Shown: one piece after another, positions 7,225 to 14,357 of the stretch
Position numbering within the stretch: the first letter of the stretch is position 1
How the letters are laid out: each line of letters opens with the position of its first letter
Origin: Streptomyces sp. NRRL S-87
GTDB taxonomy: Bacteria; Actinomycetota; Actinomycetes; Streptomycetales; Streptomycetaceae
Length of the DNA stretch: 20,123 bases
Direction of reading: 5' to 3'
Assembly (NCBI RefSeq): GCF_000719335.1
Contig: NZ_JOGB01000094.1
Location: 1 to 20,123, forward strand
Position numbers and translations under genes: made by a program
Notes under the pieces: generated by a model
What the model saw: only the letters and a program-made list of their open reading frames with translations
Told to the model about the DNA's origin: nothing
Databases searched by the model: none

Positions 7225-8751
7225 TCAAGGGGTGGGACGGGCGGGCCGCGCGGAGGGGCGTACGACGGGGGCGCCGGGCCGCCGCGGGGCGTCCTCCCCG
7301 TACAGCGCCGCCTCCATCACCGCCCGGGCGATCGGGGCCGCACTGCTGTTGCCGCTGATGTCCCCCCGGTCCGCCTCGGCGTCCTCGACGACCACGGCCA
7401 CCGCGACCCCCGGCACCGGCGCGTCCTCGGCCCGGGCCCAGGCGATGAACCACGCGTACGGGGTGCCCGCGTTGCCCACCCCGTGCTGGGCGGTGCCGGT
7501 CTTGCCGCCCACCTCGGCGCCGGGGATGGCCGCGTTGCGCCCGGTGCCCTCCTCGACCACCGCCCGCATCAGCCGCTGCAGCCGTAGTGCGGTGGCCGGG
7601 TTCATGGCCCGGTGCAGGCTGCGCTGGCGGCCCCGGCGCACCGGCTCGCCGTCCGACCGGGTCGCGGCCTCCACCAGGTACGGGTACTTCAGGTCGCCGC
7701 CGCCCGCCACCGCGGCCGCCACCATCGCCATCTGCAGCGGCGTGGCCCGGGTGTTGAACTGCCCGATGGACGACAGCGCGAGCTGGTCCGGGCTCATGTC
7801 GGTGTCGAAGTTCGAGCGCGAGACCCACGACGGCACCCGGAGCCCCGCGTCGTTGAAGCCGAACCGTTCCGCCGCCTCCACCATCCCGCGCAGGCCGACC
7901 TCGACGCCGATCTTCGCCATCACGGTGTTGCACGACCACTGGATCGCCTCCGCCATGGAGGCGTCCTCGCAGCCGCGCGAGGCGTTCGGCAGCGGGGTGG
8001 TGGTGCCGGGCAGCACGTACGGGTCCGGGGTGCGGGTCGGTGCGTCCACGTCCGTGACCACGTCCGCGTCCAGTGCGGCCGCCGCCGTCACGATCTTGAA
8101 GGTGGAGCCGGGCGGGTACGTCTCCCGCAGTGCGCGGTTGAGCATGGGCCGGTCCGGGTCGGCGTTCAGCCGCGCCCAGGCCCGGCGCACCGCCGCGCCG
8201 GTGCCCGAGAGCGCCGCCGGGTCGTACGAGGGGCTGCTGACCAGGGCCAGGATCCGGCCGGTGGCGGGCTCCAGCGCGGCCACCGCCCCGCGCCGCCCGG
8301 CCAGGCCGGTGTAGGCGGCCAGCTGCACCTGGGCCCGGACGGTGGTCGCGGCGTGGCCGGCGGCGGGCGGGCGCCGGGTGAGGTCGTGCCAGAGCGGAAG
8401 GGCGGAGAGCAGCGGGCTGGTGCCGCCCAGGACGGAGTCCTCGGCCCGCTCGACGAAGCTGGTGCCGTAGGTCTGCGAGGCGAAGCCGGTGACCGGCGCG
8501 TACAGGGGCCCGTTCGCGTACGTGCGCTCCCAGCGCAGGGCCTGACCGCTGTCCCGGGAGCCGGTGACGGGCCGGCCGTCGACGAGGATGTCGCCGCGCG
8601 GGTGGGCGTACCGGGCGATGCTGCCGCGCTTGTTGGCGGGGTTGTCGGACAGCTCGCCGGCCCGCACCACCTGCAGCCGGGTGGCTCCCACCAGCAGCGC
8701 GCCGAACAGCAGCAGGCAGAAGGCCGCCGACCAGCGGATGTAGCGGATCAC
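7225..8751 (-). CDS. Class B penicillin-binding protein (transpeptidase)
   Basis: A 508-residue membrane-anchored D,D-transpeptidase. It starts at GTG 8751, with a strong GGAGGAG ribosome binding site 6 nt upstream. One N-terminal transmembrane helix (about residues 7-24) is followed by a short pedestal domain (about 40-155) and the transpeptidase domain. The catalytic motifs are complete: SxxK at S216-K219 (PPGSTFKIVT), SxN at S273-N275 (WSCNTVMAK) and KTG at 417-419 (GGKTGTAQ). It cross-links peptidoglycan stem peptides outside the membrane. It lies 106 bp downstream of a SEDS gene, the usual pairing of a glycosyltransferase with its cognate class B PBP. The shape resembles Streptomyces PbpA-type proteins rather than FtsI, because it is short and lacks PASTA domains. 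It ends in an Arg/Pro-rich tail. Confidence 0.93.
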   Translation of the reverse strand: MIRYIRWSAAFCLLLFGALLVGATRLQVVRAGELSDNPANKRGSIARYAHPRGDILVDGRPVTGSRDSGQALRWERTYANGPLYAPVTGFASQTYGTSFVERAEDSVLGGTSPLLSALPLWHDLTRRPPAAGHAATTVRAQVQLAAYTGLAGRRGAVAALEPATGRILALVSSPSYDPAALSGTGAAVRRAWARLNADPDRPMLNRALRETYPPGSTFKIVTAAAALDADVVTDVDAPTRTPDPYVLPGTTTPLPNASRGCEDASMAEAIQWSCNTVMAKIGVEVGLRGMVEAAERFGFNDAGLRVPSWVSRSNFDTDMSPDQLALSSIGQFNTRATPLQMAMVAAAVAGGGDLKYPYLVEAATRSDGEPVRRGRQRSLHRAMNPATALRLQRLMRAVVEEGTGRNAAIPGAEVGGKTGTAQHGVGNAGTPYAWFIAWARAEDAPVPGVAVAVVVEDAEADRGDISGNSSAAPIARAVMEAALYGEDAPRRPGAPVVRPSARPARPTP

Positions 8752-8857
8752 GGGCGGCTCCTCCTGCCGTTCGCGGCCGTCCGGGCGGTCCGCCCCGTCC
8801 GGGTGGGGCGGGCAGTCGTCGCGGTACGGGCCGTCCGCGTGGCGCGAGCAGTACGGA

Positions 8858-10219
8858 TCACCCTGCTTCCTCCGCCTCCGGTACGGGTCTTCGCGCGCAG
8901 TCGCTGAGCCGTACCAGCAACGCGACGATGAGCCAGTTGGTCACCACCGACGAGCCGCCCTGGGCCAGGAAGGGCATCGCCATGCCGGTCAGGGGGATCA
9001 GTCCGGTCACCCCGCCCGCGATCACGAACACCTGCAGGGCCAGGATGGAGGCGAGCCCGGTGGCCAGCAGCCGCCCGAAGGCGTCGCGCAGGGCGAGTCC
9101 GGCCGCGAAGCCGCGGGCCACGAGCAGCCCGTACAGCAGCAGGATCGCGCTGAGCCCGACCAGGCCGAGCTCCTCGCCCGCGGTGGCCAGGATGAAGTCG
9201 GACTTGGCGGCGAAGCCGATGAGCATGGAGTGGCCGGCGCCCAGCCCGGTGCCGAGCGTGCCGCCCTCGGCGAAGGCGAAGAGGGACTGGGCCAGTTGAC
9301 CCGGGCCCCGGCCGGCCCGGATGGAGGCGAAGGGGTCCAGCCAGTCCTGGACGCGGCTGTGGACGTGCGGCTCCAGCGTGCCGACGGCGTACGCGCCCAG
9401 GCCCGCGAGCAGCAGGCCGATGGCGGTCCAGCCGATCCGGCCGGTGGCCACGAACAGCATGATCACGAAGAGGCCGAAGAAGAGGAGCGAGGTGCCGAGG
9501 TCCCGTTCGAGGACCAGCATCCCGACGCTCAGGAGCCAGATCGTCAGGATCGGCGCGAGGGCCCGGCCGGGCAGCAGCCGGAAGACCCAGATCCGGCGGC
9601 CGGTGAGGGCGAGGGCGGTGCGGTTCGCGGCCAGGTAGGCGGCGAAGAACACGGCGAGCAGGACCTTCGCGAGCTCGGCGGGCTGGAAGGAGAGGCCGCC
9701 GGCCCGGATCCAGATGTGCGCGCCGTTGATCGCGGGGAAGAGGAGCGGGACCAGCATCAGCAGCAGGGCGGCGGCCATGGAGAGGTAGGCGTACCTCTGC
9801 AGGACGCGGTGGTCGCGCAGCAGGGCGACGGCGGCGACGAAGAGGAGGAGCCCGAGCGCCGACCACACGAGCTGGTCGCGGGCGGCGGGCTGGTCGGGGG
9901 TCGCCAGGTCCAGGCGTCGGATGAGGACCAGGCCGAGGCCGTTGAGGAGGACCGCGATGGGCAGCAGCAGGGGGTCCGCGTACGGGGCGAGGAAGCGCAC
10001 GGCGAGGTGGCCGAGGAGGACCGCGACGGTCAGTCCGAGGGCCTGGCGGCCTAGGTCGGCGGGGGCGTGGCCGCGGGTGGCGAGGGCGACGCAGGTGTGA
10101 CCGAGGAGGACGACGAGGACGGCCCCGACGAGCAGGGCCAGTTCGACGCCGCTGCGCTGGACGTGGCGTACGACGGGCGGCGGGGCCCCGTCCACCACCT
10201 TTGCCGTCAATGCGGTCAT
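8858..10219 (-). CDS. FtsW/RodA/SpoVE family (SEDS) peptidoglycan glycosyltransferase
   Basis: A 453-residue integral membrane protein with about ten hydrophobic helices. SEDS landmarks are visible: NGAHIWIRAGGLSFQPAELAK, LERDLGTSLLFFGLF, the extracellular RVQDWLDPF segment that carries a conserved Asp, GLGAGHSMLIGFAAKSDFILATAGEELG, and GLIPLTGMAMPFLAQGGSS near the C-terminus. It polymerises lipid II into glycan strands, working with the class B PBP encoded just downstream. The start is ATG 10219; no Shine-Dalgarno is evident. A TANNNT -10-like box ends 6 nt before the ATG, so the mRNA may be leaderless. Whether it serves elongation, sporulation or division cannot be settled from sequence, since Streptomyces carry several SEDS/PBP pairs. 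Confidence 0.93.
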   Translation of the reverse strand: MTALTAKVVDGAPPPVVRHVQRSGVELALLVGAVLVVLLGHTCVALATRGHAPADLGRQALGLTVAVLLGHLAVRFLAPYADPLLLPIAVLLNGLGLVLIRRLDLATPDQPAARDQLVWSALGLLLFVAAVALLRDHRVLQRYAYLSMAAALLLMLVPLLFPAINGAHIWIRAGGLSFQPAELAKVLLAVFFAAYLAANRTALALTGRRIWVFRLLPGRALAPILTIWLLSVGMLVLERDLGTSLLFFGLFVIMLFVATGRIGWTAIGLLLAGLGAYAVGTLEPHVHSRVQDWLDPFASIRAGRGPGQLAQSLFAFAEGGTLGTGLGAGHSMLIGFAAKSDFILATAGEELGLVGLSAILLLYGLLVARGFAAGLALRDAFGRLLATGLASILALQVFVIAGGVTGLIPLTGMAMPFLAQGGSSVVTNWLIVALLVRLSDCARRPVPEAEEAG

Positions 10220-10225
10220 ATCGCG

Positions 10226-10263
10226 ACGGTAGCAAGCAACCTGAGCTTATGTCCGCTTATGTC
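10226..10263 (-). promoter_or_regulatory. Candidate leaderless ftsW promoter with tandem direct repeat
   Basis: On the minus strand CGGACA (10255-10250), an 18-bp spacer and TACCGT (10231-10226) end 6 nt before the ATG. GCTTATGTC is repeated perfectly at 10245-10253 and 10255-10263, at 10-bp phase and over the -35. This is the geometry of an activator or repressor site. Confidence 0.4.
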
Positions 10264-10290
10264 ATAGTGCTCTGAAGAAACGTCAGAAGT

Positions 10291-10350
10291 GGGGCACGGA
10301 GTGGCGCGGAAGGGCACGGTGGGGCTCGGTAGGACCCGGTAGGGCTCGGT
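10291..10350. repeat. 10-bp periodic tandem repeat between ftsW-like and NlpC/P60 genes
   Basis: Six adjacent 10-bp units follow a consensus near agggctcggt: ggggcacgga, gtggcgcgga, agggcacggt, ggggctcggt, aggacccggt and agggctcggt. The periodicity equals one helical turn. It lies in the 253-bp divergent intergenic region. Confidence 0.75.
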
Positions 10351-10385
10351 GGGTGCGGACGGACGCTCGTGCGGCCGCCGGACGG

Positions 10386-10413
10386 GTGACGGGGACGGCA
10401 GGGCCGATACTTT
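10386..10413 (+). promoter_or_regulatory. Candidate promoter of the NlpC/P60 gene
   Basis: GTGACG (10386-10391), a 16-bp spacer and TACTTT (10408-10413) resemble a housekeeping promoter. A transcript starting near 10420 would have a leader of about 50 nt containing the hairpin at 10442-10470. Confidence 0.35.
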
Positions 10414-10441
10414 TGTGCGACTTGTACTACTTCGCATGCCA

Positions 10442-10470
10442 CGATCCCTCCCGTACCACGGAGGTGATCG
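10442..10470 (+). promoter_or_regulatory. Hairpin enclosing the Shine-Dalgarno of the NlpC/P60 gene
   Basis: CGATCCCTCC (10442-10451) pairs with GGAGG-T-GATCG (10460-10470). This gives 10 base pairs with one bulged T (10465) and an 8-nt loop. The paired 3' arm is the whole GGAGG ribosome binding site, 8 nt before ATG 10473. When folded it should block initiation, so it is a candidate translational switch. Confidence 0.6.
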
Positions 10471-10472
10471 CA

Positions 10473-11846
10473 ATGCCCGGACGACTCCGACGCCTGGTGT
10501 GCGCGGCCGCGACTGCCGGGGTGGCCCTGGTGGCCGCCGCGCCCCCGACCGCCTCGGGCGCGGCCCCGGCGGTCCCGGCGACCCCGGCGGTCCCCGCGCC
10601 ACCCGCCTCCGAGGCCGGCGCGACCACCGCGGCGAGCGGCCCGGCCGCCGCGCCCGAGGCCCCCGCCACCCCCGACGCGACCCACGCCCCCGAGGCCGAC
10701 GGGGTCACCGGCACGAACGGGGCCACCGGCACCGACGGCGTCGCCGGCCTCCTGACCAGGCTCCGGACGCTCTACCGGCAGGCCGAGGAGGCCACCGAGG
10801 CCTACAACGCCACCGAGGAGGCCCTCAAGCAGCGCCGCAAGGACGAGCGGCGGCTCACCGGTGACCTGGGCCGGGCCCGCAACGCCCTGGGCGCGAGCCG
10901 GGCCGCGGCCGGCGAACTGGCCCGGCGCCAGTACCAGGGCGCCGGCCGCGTCTCCCCGTACCTGCGCATGCTGCTCTCCGGCGACCCGGAGCAGGCGCTG
11001 GACGAACGCCGCCTGGCCCGCCGCGAAGCCGCCCGCCAGGCGACCGTACTGAGGCGCCTGGCCGGTGCCGAGAAGCAGGCCGGCACCCTGGCCGCCCGGG
11101 CCCGCAAGGCCCTCGACGGCCAGCAGGTCCTCCTCCAGCGGCGCAAGGAGCAGCGCGACGCCGTCACCGCCCGGCTCGGCGAGGTCGAGCGGCTGCTGGC
11201 CTCGCTCACCGCGGCGCAGCTCGCCGGACTGACGGCGCTGGAGGAGTCCGGCGCGGCGAAGGCACAGCGTGAGCTGGAGGAGTCCGGCCGGCTGGGTCCG
11301 GAGGCGGCGGACCGGACGCCCACCGCCGCCGGCGGGGCCGCGCTCGCGTACGCCACGCGGCAGATCGGGAAACCGTACGCATGGGGCGCGGCGGGGCCGG
11401 GGTCCTTCGACTGCTCAGGGCTGACCTCGCAGGCCTGGGCGCACGCCGGCCGGTCCGTCCCCCGCACCAGCCAGGAGCAGTGGGCGCGGTTGCCCAGGGT
11501 GCCGCTGGACCGGCTGCGGCCCGGCGACCTGGTGCTGTACTTCCCCACGGCGACGCACGTGGCCCTGTACATCGGCGGCGGCAAGGTCATCCAGGCGCCG
11601 CGCCCCGGCGCCCGGGTCAAGGTGTCGCCGCTCGCGGCCGACCCGCTCCTGGGCGCCGTCCGCCCGGACCCCGCCGACCGGCCGCTGGACTCCTACACCC
11701 CGCCCCCGCTGCCCGGAGGGGCGGGGGCGGGCTCGGACACCGGCTACGCCTCGACGGACGCCCCGTCCGCGGCCCCGTCGGCCGCCCTCGACGGCGCCGG
11801 GACAGCGGGGACCGCCGGGACCGCCGCGGCGACCTCGGCGAGGTAG
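10473..11846 (+). CDS. Secreted coiled-coil NlpC/P60 peptidoglycan endopeptidase
   Basis: A 457-residue exported cell-wall hydrolase. ATG 10473 was chosen because GGAGGTGATC lies just upstream and a signal peptide (residues 1-30, PGRLRR then Ala/Val) begins there; the upstream in-frame extension to GTG 10353 is rejected. A Pro/Ala linker (about 30-90) is followed by a long Arg/Glu-rich coiled coil (about 93-270). The NlpC/P60 domain (about 288-400) carries catalytic Cys314 (FDCSGL) and His362 (THVALYIG). The third polar position is Gln374 (VIQAPRPG), where His is more usual. It would cut stem-peptide bonds, as RipA-like enzymes do, and the coiled coil may be regulatory. A disordered tail ends inside the convergent monooxygenase gene (103-bp overlap). 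It is divergent from ftsW-PBP. Confidence 0.92.
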   Translation: MPGRLRRLVCAAATAGVALVAAAPPTASGAAPAVPATPAVPAPPASEAGATTAASGPAAAPEAPATPDATHAPEADGVTGTNGATGTDGVAGLLTRLRTLYRQAEEATEAYNATEEALKQRRKDERRLTGDLGRARNALGASRAAAGELARRQYQGAGRVSPYLRMLLSGDPEQALDERRLARREAARQATVLRRLAGAEKQAGTLAARARKALDGQQVLLQRRKEQRDAVTARLGEVERLLASLTAAQLAGLTALEESGAAKAQRELEESGRLGPEAADRTPTAAGGAALAYATRQIGKPYAWGAAGPGSFDCSGLTSQAWAHAGRSVPRTSQEQWARLPRVPLDRLRPGDLVLYFPTATHVALYIGGGKVIQAPRPGARVKVSPLAADPLLGAVRPDPADRPLDSYTPPPLPGGAGAGSDTGYASTDAPSAAPSAALDGAGTAGTAGTAAATSAR

Positions 11847-13057
11847 TCCGCCGCGTCCTGCGGGTCGTAGAAGTACGCGTCGAAGTCGGAGGGGTTGTCG
11901 AAGCCGTTGGCGAATCGATCCGCCACCGGCTGGAGCTGACCGGCCGCGCCGATCAGGTTCAGCACGTGCTCCGGCGGCACGCCCAGCATGGCGTTCGTCC
12001 AGTCGGTGACCGGCTTGCCGGTGGTGAACCAGAACTTGTCGAACGTGGCCTTCATCCAGGCCTCGTCGAAGGGCCGGTCGCCGTGCATGAGGATCGACGA
12101 CAGGTACGAGGCCGCGCACTTGGCCGCCGAGTTGGCGCCCTGCCCGGTGATCGGGTCGTTGGCCACGACCACGTCCGCCACGCCCAGCACCAGTCCGCCG
12201 CCGGGCAGCCGTCCGATCGGGTTGCGGACGACGGGCGCGTACCGGCCGGCCAGCGTGCCGCCCGCGTCGGTCAGCTCGACCTTGGTGGCCCGCGCGTACT
12301 CCCAGGGCGTGAACCTCTCCATCAGCTCCAGGGTGAGCGCCAGGTGCTCGGCGGGGTCCTTGATGCCCTGGAAGACGTCGAGCGGGCCACCCGGCAGGCC
12401 CTCCCAGAACAGGATGTCGGCCCGGCCGGAGGTGGTGAGGGTGGGCATGACGAAGAGTTCGCCGACGCCCGGCACGAGGTTGCAGCGCACGGCCTCGGTG
12501 TCCGGGTGCTCCGGGCGCGGGCCGAGCCCGTGCACGTACGAGACGGCCAGCGAGCGCTGCGGGGCGTCGTACGGGGACCGCGCCGCGTTCCGCTCGAACA
12601 TCGACACGAGCTCGCCCTTGCCCGCGGCCACCAGCACCAGGTCGTAGGTGCGCGCGAAGAAGTCCAGGTCGGAGACGGTGGCGCCGTGGATCACGAGCTG
12701 GCCGCCGCGCTGCGCGAAGGTGTCGAGCCACCCGGCCATCTTGACGCGCTGGTCGACGGACTGGGCGTGGCCCTTGAGGCGGCCGAGCCAGTCGACGGCG
12801 CGGCCGCCGTCGGGGGCGGCGACGGAGACGCCGAGGCCCTGGATCTTCGGGGCCCGGCTCGCCCAGAAGTCGAGCTTCAGGTCCCGCTCGTGCTGGAGCG
12901 CGGTGTCGAACATGCACTGGGTGGACATGACCCGGCCGGAGCGGATCTCGTCGGCGGTGCGGTTCGACATGAGGGTGACCTCGTACCCCTTGGACTGGAG
13001 TCCGAGGGCGAGCTGCAGGCCGGACTGGCCGGCCCCGACGACGAGTATCTTCCGCAT
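11744..13057 (-). CDS. Styrene/indole monooxygenase (StyA)-type FAD-dependent oxygenase
   Basis: A 437-residue flavoprotein. It has an N-terminal Rossmann FAD motif GAGQSG (8-13), RSGRVMSTQCMFDTAL (about 40-54), a central substrate domain and a second FAD motif GVADVVVANDPITGQGAN (292-309). ATG 13057 is preferred, with GGAG 9 nt upstream; ATG 13072 has its GGAG too close. StyA-type enzymes take FADH2 from a separate NADH:flavin reductase and epoxidise aryl alkenes or indole. No reductase lies in the window, and the true substrate is unknown. It follows the conservon GTPase by 90 bp on the same strand, so it probably belongs to that transcript, as cytochrome P450 genes do in some conservons. 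The last 30 residues (PAVPAVPAP, then Ala/Asp) are low complexity and overlap the NlpC/P60 gene. Confidence 0.85.
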   Translation of the reverse strand: MRKILVVGAGQSGLQLALGLQSKGYEVTLMSNRTADEIRSGRVMSTQCMFDTALQHERDLKLDFWASRAPKIQGLGVSVAAPDGGRAVDWLGRLKGHAQSVDQRVKMAGWLDTFAQRGGQLVIHGATVSDLDFFARTYDLVLVAAGKGELVSMFERNAARSPYDAPQRSLAVSYVHGLGPRPEHPDTEAVRCNLVPGVGELFVMPTLTTSGRADILFWEGLPGGPLDVFQGIKDPAEHLALTLELMERFTPWEYARATKVELTDAGGTLAGRYAPVVRNPIGRLPGGGLVLGVADVVVANDPITGQGANSAAKCAASYLSSILMHGDRPFDEAWMKATFDKFWFTTGKPVTDWTNAMLGVPPEHVLNLIGAAGQLQPVADRFANGFDNPSDFDAYFYDPQDAADYLAEVAAAVPAVPAVPAPSRAADGAADGASVEA

Positions 13058-13147
13058 GGGCGGATGCTCCATCTCTCCGGGCGGTGGGGGGATCGTGCGA
13101 TGACCGCGCCGCGCGCGCCGTGCGGGTGCGCGCGCCGTGCGCGGGGG

Positions 13148-13978
13148 CTATTCGGGGGTGTTGTCGAGCGCGTGGCCGACGAGGGTGAGGAGGCTCTCGA
13201 CGACGGTCACCCGCTTCCGGGCGTCCATGATCACGACCGGTACGTGCGGCGGGATCGTGAGCGCGTCGCGCACGTCCTCCGGCTCGAAGTGCTGGCTGCC
13301 CTCGAAGTGGTTGACGGCCACGGCGTACGGCAGCCCGCAGCTCTCGAAGTAGTCGAGGGCCGGGAAGCAGTCGGCGAGTCGCCGGGTGTCGGCCAGGACG
13401 ATGCCGCCGATCGCGCCGCGCACGAGGTCGTCCCACATGAACCAGAAGCGCTCCTGGCCCGGGGTCCCGTACACGTAGAGCACGAGGTCGTCGTCGAGGG
13501 TGATGCGGCCGAAGTCCATCGCCACGGTCGTGGTGTTCTTGGCCGGGGTGGCCGACAGGTCGTCGCTCGGGGCGCTGGCCTCGGTCATCACGGCCTCGGT
13601 GCGCAGCGGGGTGATCTCGGAGACCGAGCCGACGAACGTGGTCTTGCCGACCCCGAAGCCGCCCGCGACCAGCACCTTGACGGCGATGGGGGCGCGGGAG
13701 CGGTCGTACTGCCAGGGCTGGCCGACCTCGTCGGGGTCGAAGAAGGAGAACGACCCGGTGGCGGTCGTGAAGGGGTCGGACGGCGCGCTCGGCGCGGAGG
13801 GCGCGGTCGACCCGGACGGCGCGGTCGACCCGGAGGGCGCGGTCGACCCGGAGGGCGCGGTCGACCCGGAGGGCGCGGTCGACCCGGAGGGCGCGGTCGA
13901 CGCGGGGGGCGCGGAGGGCGCGGACGGAGCGGTCGGCGCGGACACGGCGGAGACCGGTTCAGAGACGGCGGAGCCCAC
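13148..13978 (-). CDS. cvnD: Conservon Ras-like GTPase (CvnD family)
   Basis: A 276-residue small GTPase of the ATP/GTP-binding family found in conservons. GTG 13978 has AAAGGG just upstream and lies 20 bp inside the cvnC end. Residues 1-68 are a Pro/Ser/Thr/Ala extension made of tandem PSGSTA hexapeptides. The G domain starts near residue 98: Walker A GGFGVGKTT (106-114), a switch-I-like NTTTVAMDFG (148-157), and a switch-II GTPGQERFWFMW (171-182) where the usual first Asp of DxxG is Gly. NHFE (223-226) stands in for NKxD. These deviations look typical for the family. It is expected to act with CvnA-CvnB-CvnC at the membrane as a prokaryotic analogue of a receptor-coupled GTPase complex. The usual size is about 190-210 residues, so the repeat arm is extra. 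Confidence 0.92.
   Translation of the reverse strand: MGSAVSEPVSAVSAPTAPSAPSAPPASTAPSGSTAPSGSTAPSGSTAPSGSTAPSGSTAPSAPSAPSDPFTTATGSFSFFDPDEVGQPWQYDRSRAPIAVKVLVAGGFGVGKTTFVGSVSEITPLRTEAVMTEASAPSDDLSATPAKNTTTVAMDFGRITLDDDLVLYVYGTPGQERFWFMWDDLVRGAIGGIVLADTRRLADCFPALDYFESCGLPYAVAVNHFEGSQHFEPEDVRDALTIPPHVPVVIMDARKRVTVVESLLTLVGHALDNTPE
13800..13907. repeat. 18-bp tandem repeat in cvnD
   Basis: Five near-identical units (ggcgcggtcgacccggag) run from 13800 to 13889, plus a degenerate sixth to 13907. They preserve the frame and encode PSGSTA hexapeptides at the CvnD N-terminus. Confidence 0.9.
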
Positions 13979-14357
13979 TGAGCACCCTTTCGAGCAGTGC
14001 GCGGTCGGGGCGGCCGGTGCCGTGCCCCGTGCCGTAGACGCGGATCCGTCCCTGGTCGGCGAGGTCGCTCAGCAGGACGCGGACCACGCCGAGCGGCAGC
14101 TTCAGCAGCGCAGATATCTCGGCCACGGTGCGCATGCGGCGGCAGACCTCGACGATGGCCCGCATCTCGGGCATGCGGGCGGGCGCCTCGTCCCTGGCGT
14201 CGAGCGTGGCGACGAAGGTCTCCACCAGCAGCACGTGCCCGAAGCGGGTACGGCCGCCGGTGAGGGAGTAAGGGCGGACCCGGGCGGGGCGGCGGTCCGC
14301 CCCGCGTATCGGCAGGCGATCGGGGCGCTCGGGAGCCTGCAGCCGGCTCGCGCTCAC
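13959..14357 (-). CDS. cvnC: Conservon DUF742 protein (CvnC family)
   Basis: A 132-residue protein starting at GTG 14357, within a GTGA overlap with the cvnB stop. The DUF742 hallmarks are VRPYSLTGGRTRFG (27-40) and a winged-helix-like C-terminal half, RTVAEISALLKLPLGVVRVLLSDLADQGRIRVYG (76-109). It has no membrane segment. In conservons this protein associates with the kinase-like CvnA, roadblock CvnB and GTPase CvnD; a DNA-binding role has been suggested by its helix-turn-helix-like fold but is unproven. Its final 20 bp overlap the cvnD start. The order, spacing and coupling match the canonical cvnABCD arrangement. Confidence 0.92.
   Translation of the reverse strand: MSASRLQAPERPDRLPIRGADRRPARVRPYSLTGGRTRFGHVLLVETFVATLDARDEAPARMPEMRAIVEVCRRMRTVAEISALLKLPLGVVRVLLSDLADQGRIRVYGTGHGTGRPDRALLERVLSGLRRL

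Noticed and set aside
8748..10235. Arg/Pro-rich minus-strand reading frame over ftsW
   Set aside because: It is an out-of-frame shadow of a clear multi-helix SEDS protein.
10353..10472. N-terminal extension of the NlpC/P60 protein
   Set aside because: The signal peptide begins at 10473, directly after a near-perfect GGAGGTGATC site.
10264..10472. c-di-AMP (ydaO) riboswitch before the NlpC/P60 gene
   Set aside because: Such elements precede several Streptomyces wall hydrolases, but I cannot find the conserved aptamer motifs, and the probable leader is too short.
11381..13981. Very long plus-strand open frames opposite the monooxygenase and cvnD
   Set aside because: They are composed of Arg/Gly/Val shadows of well-supported minus-strand genes, with no motifs or ribosome binding sites.
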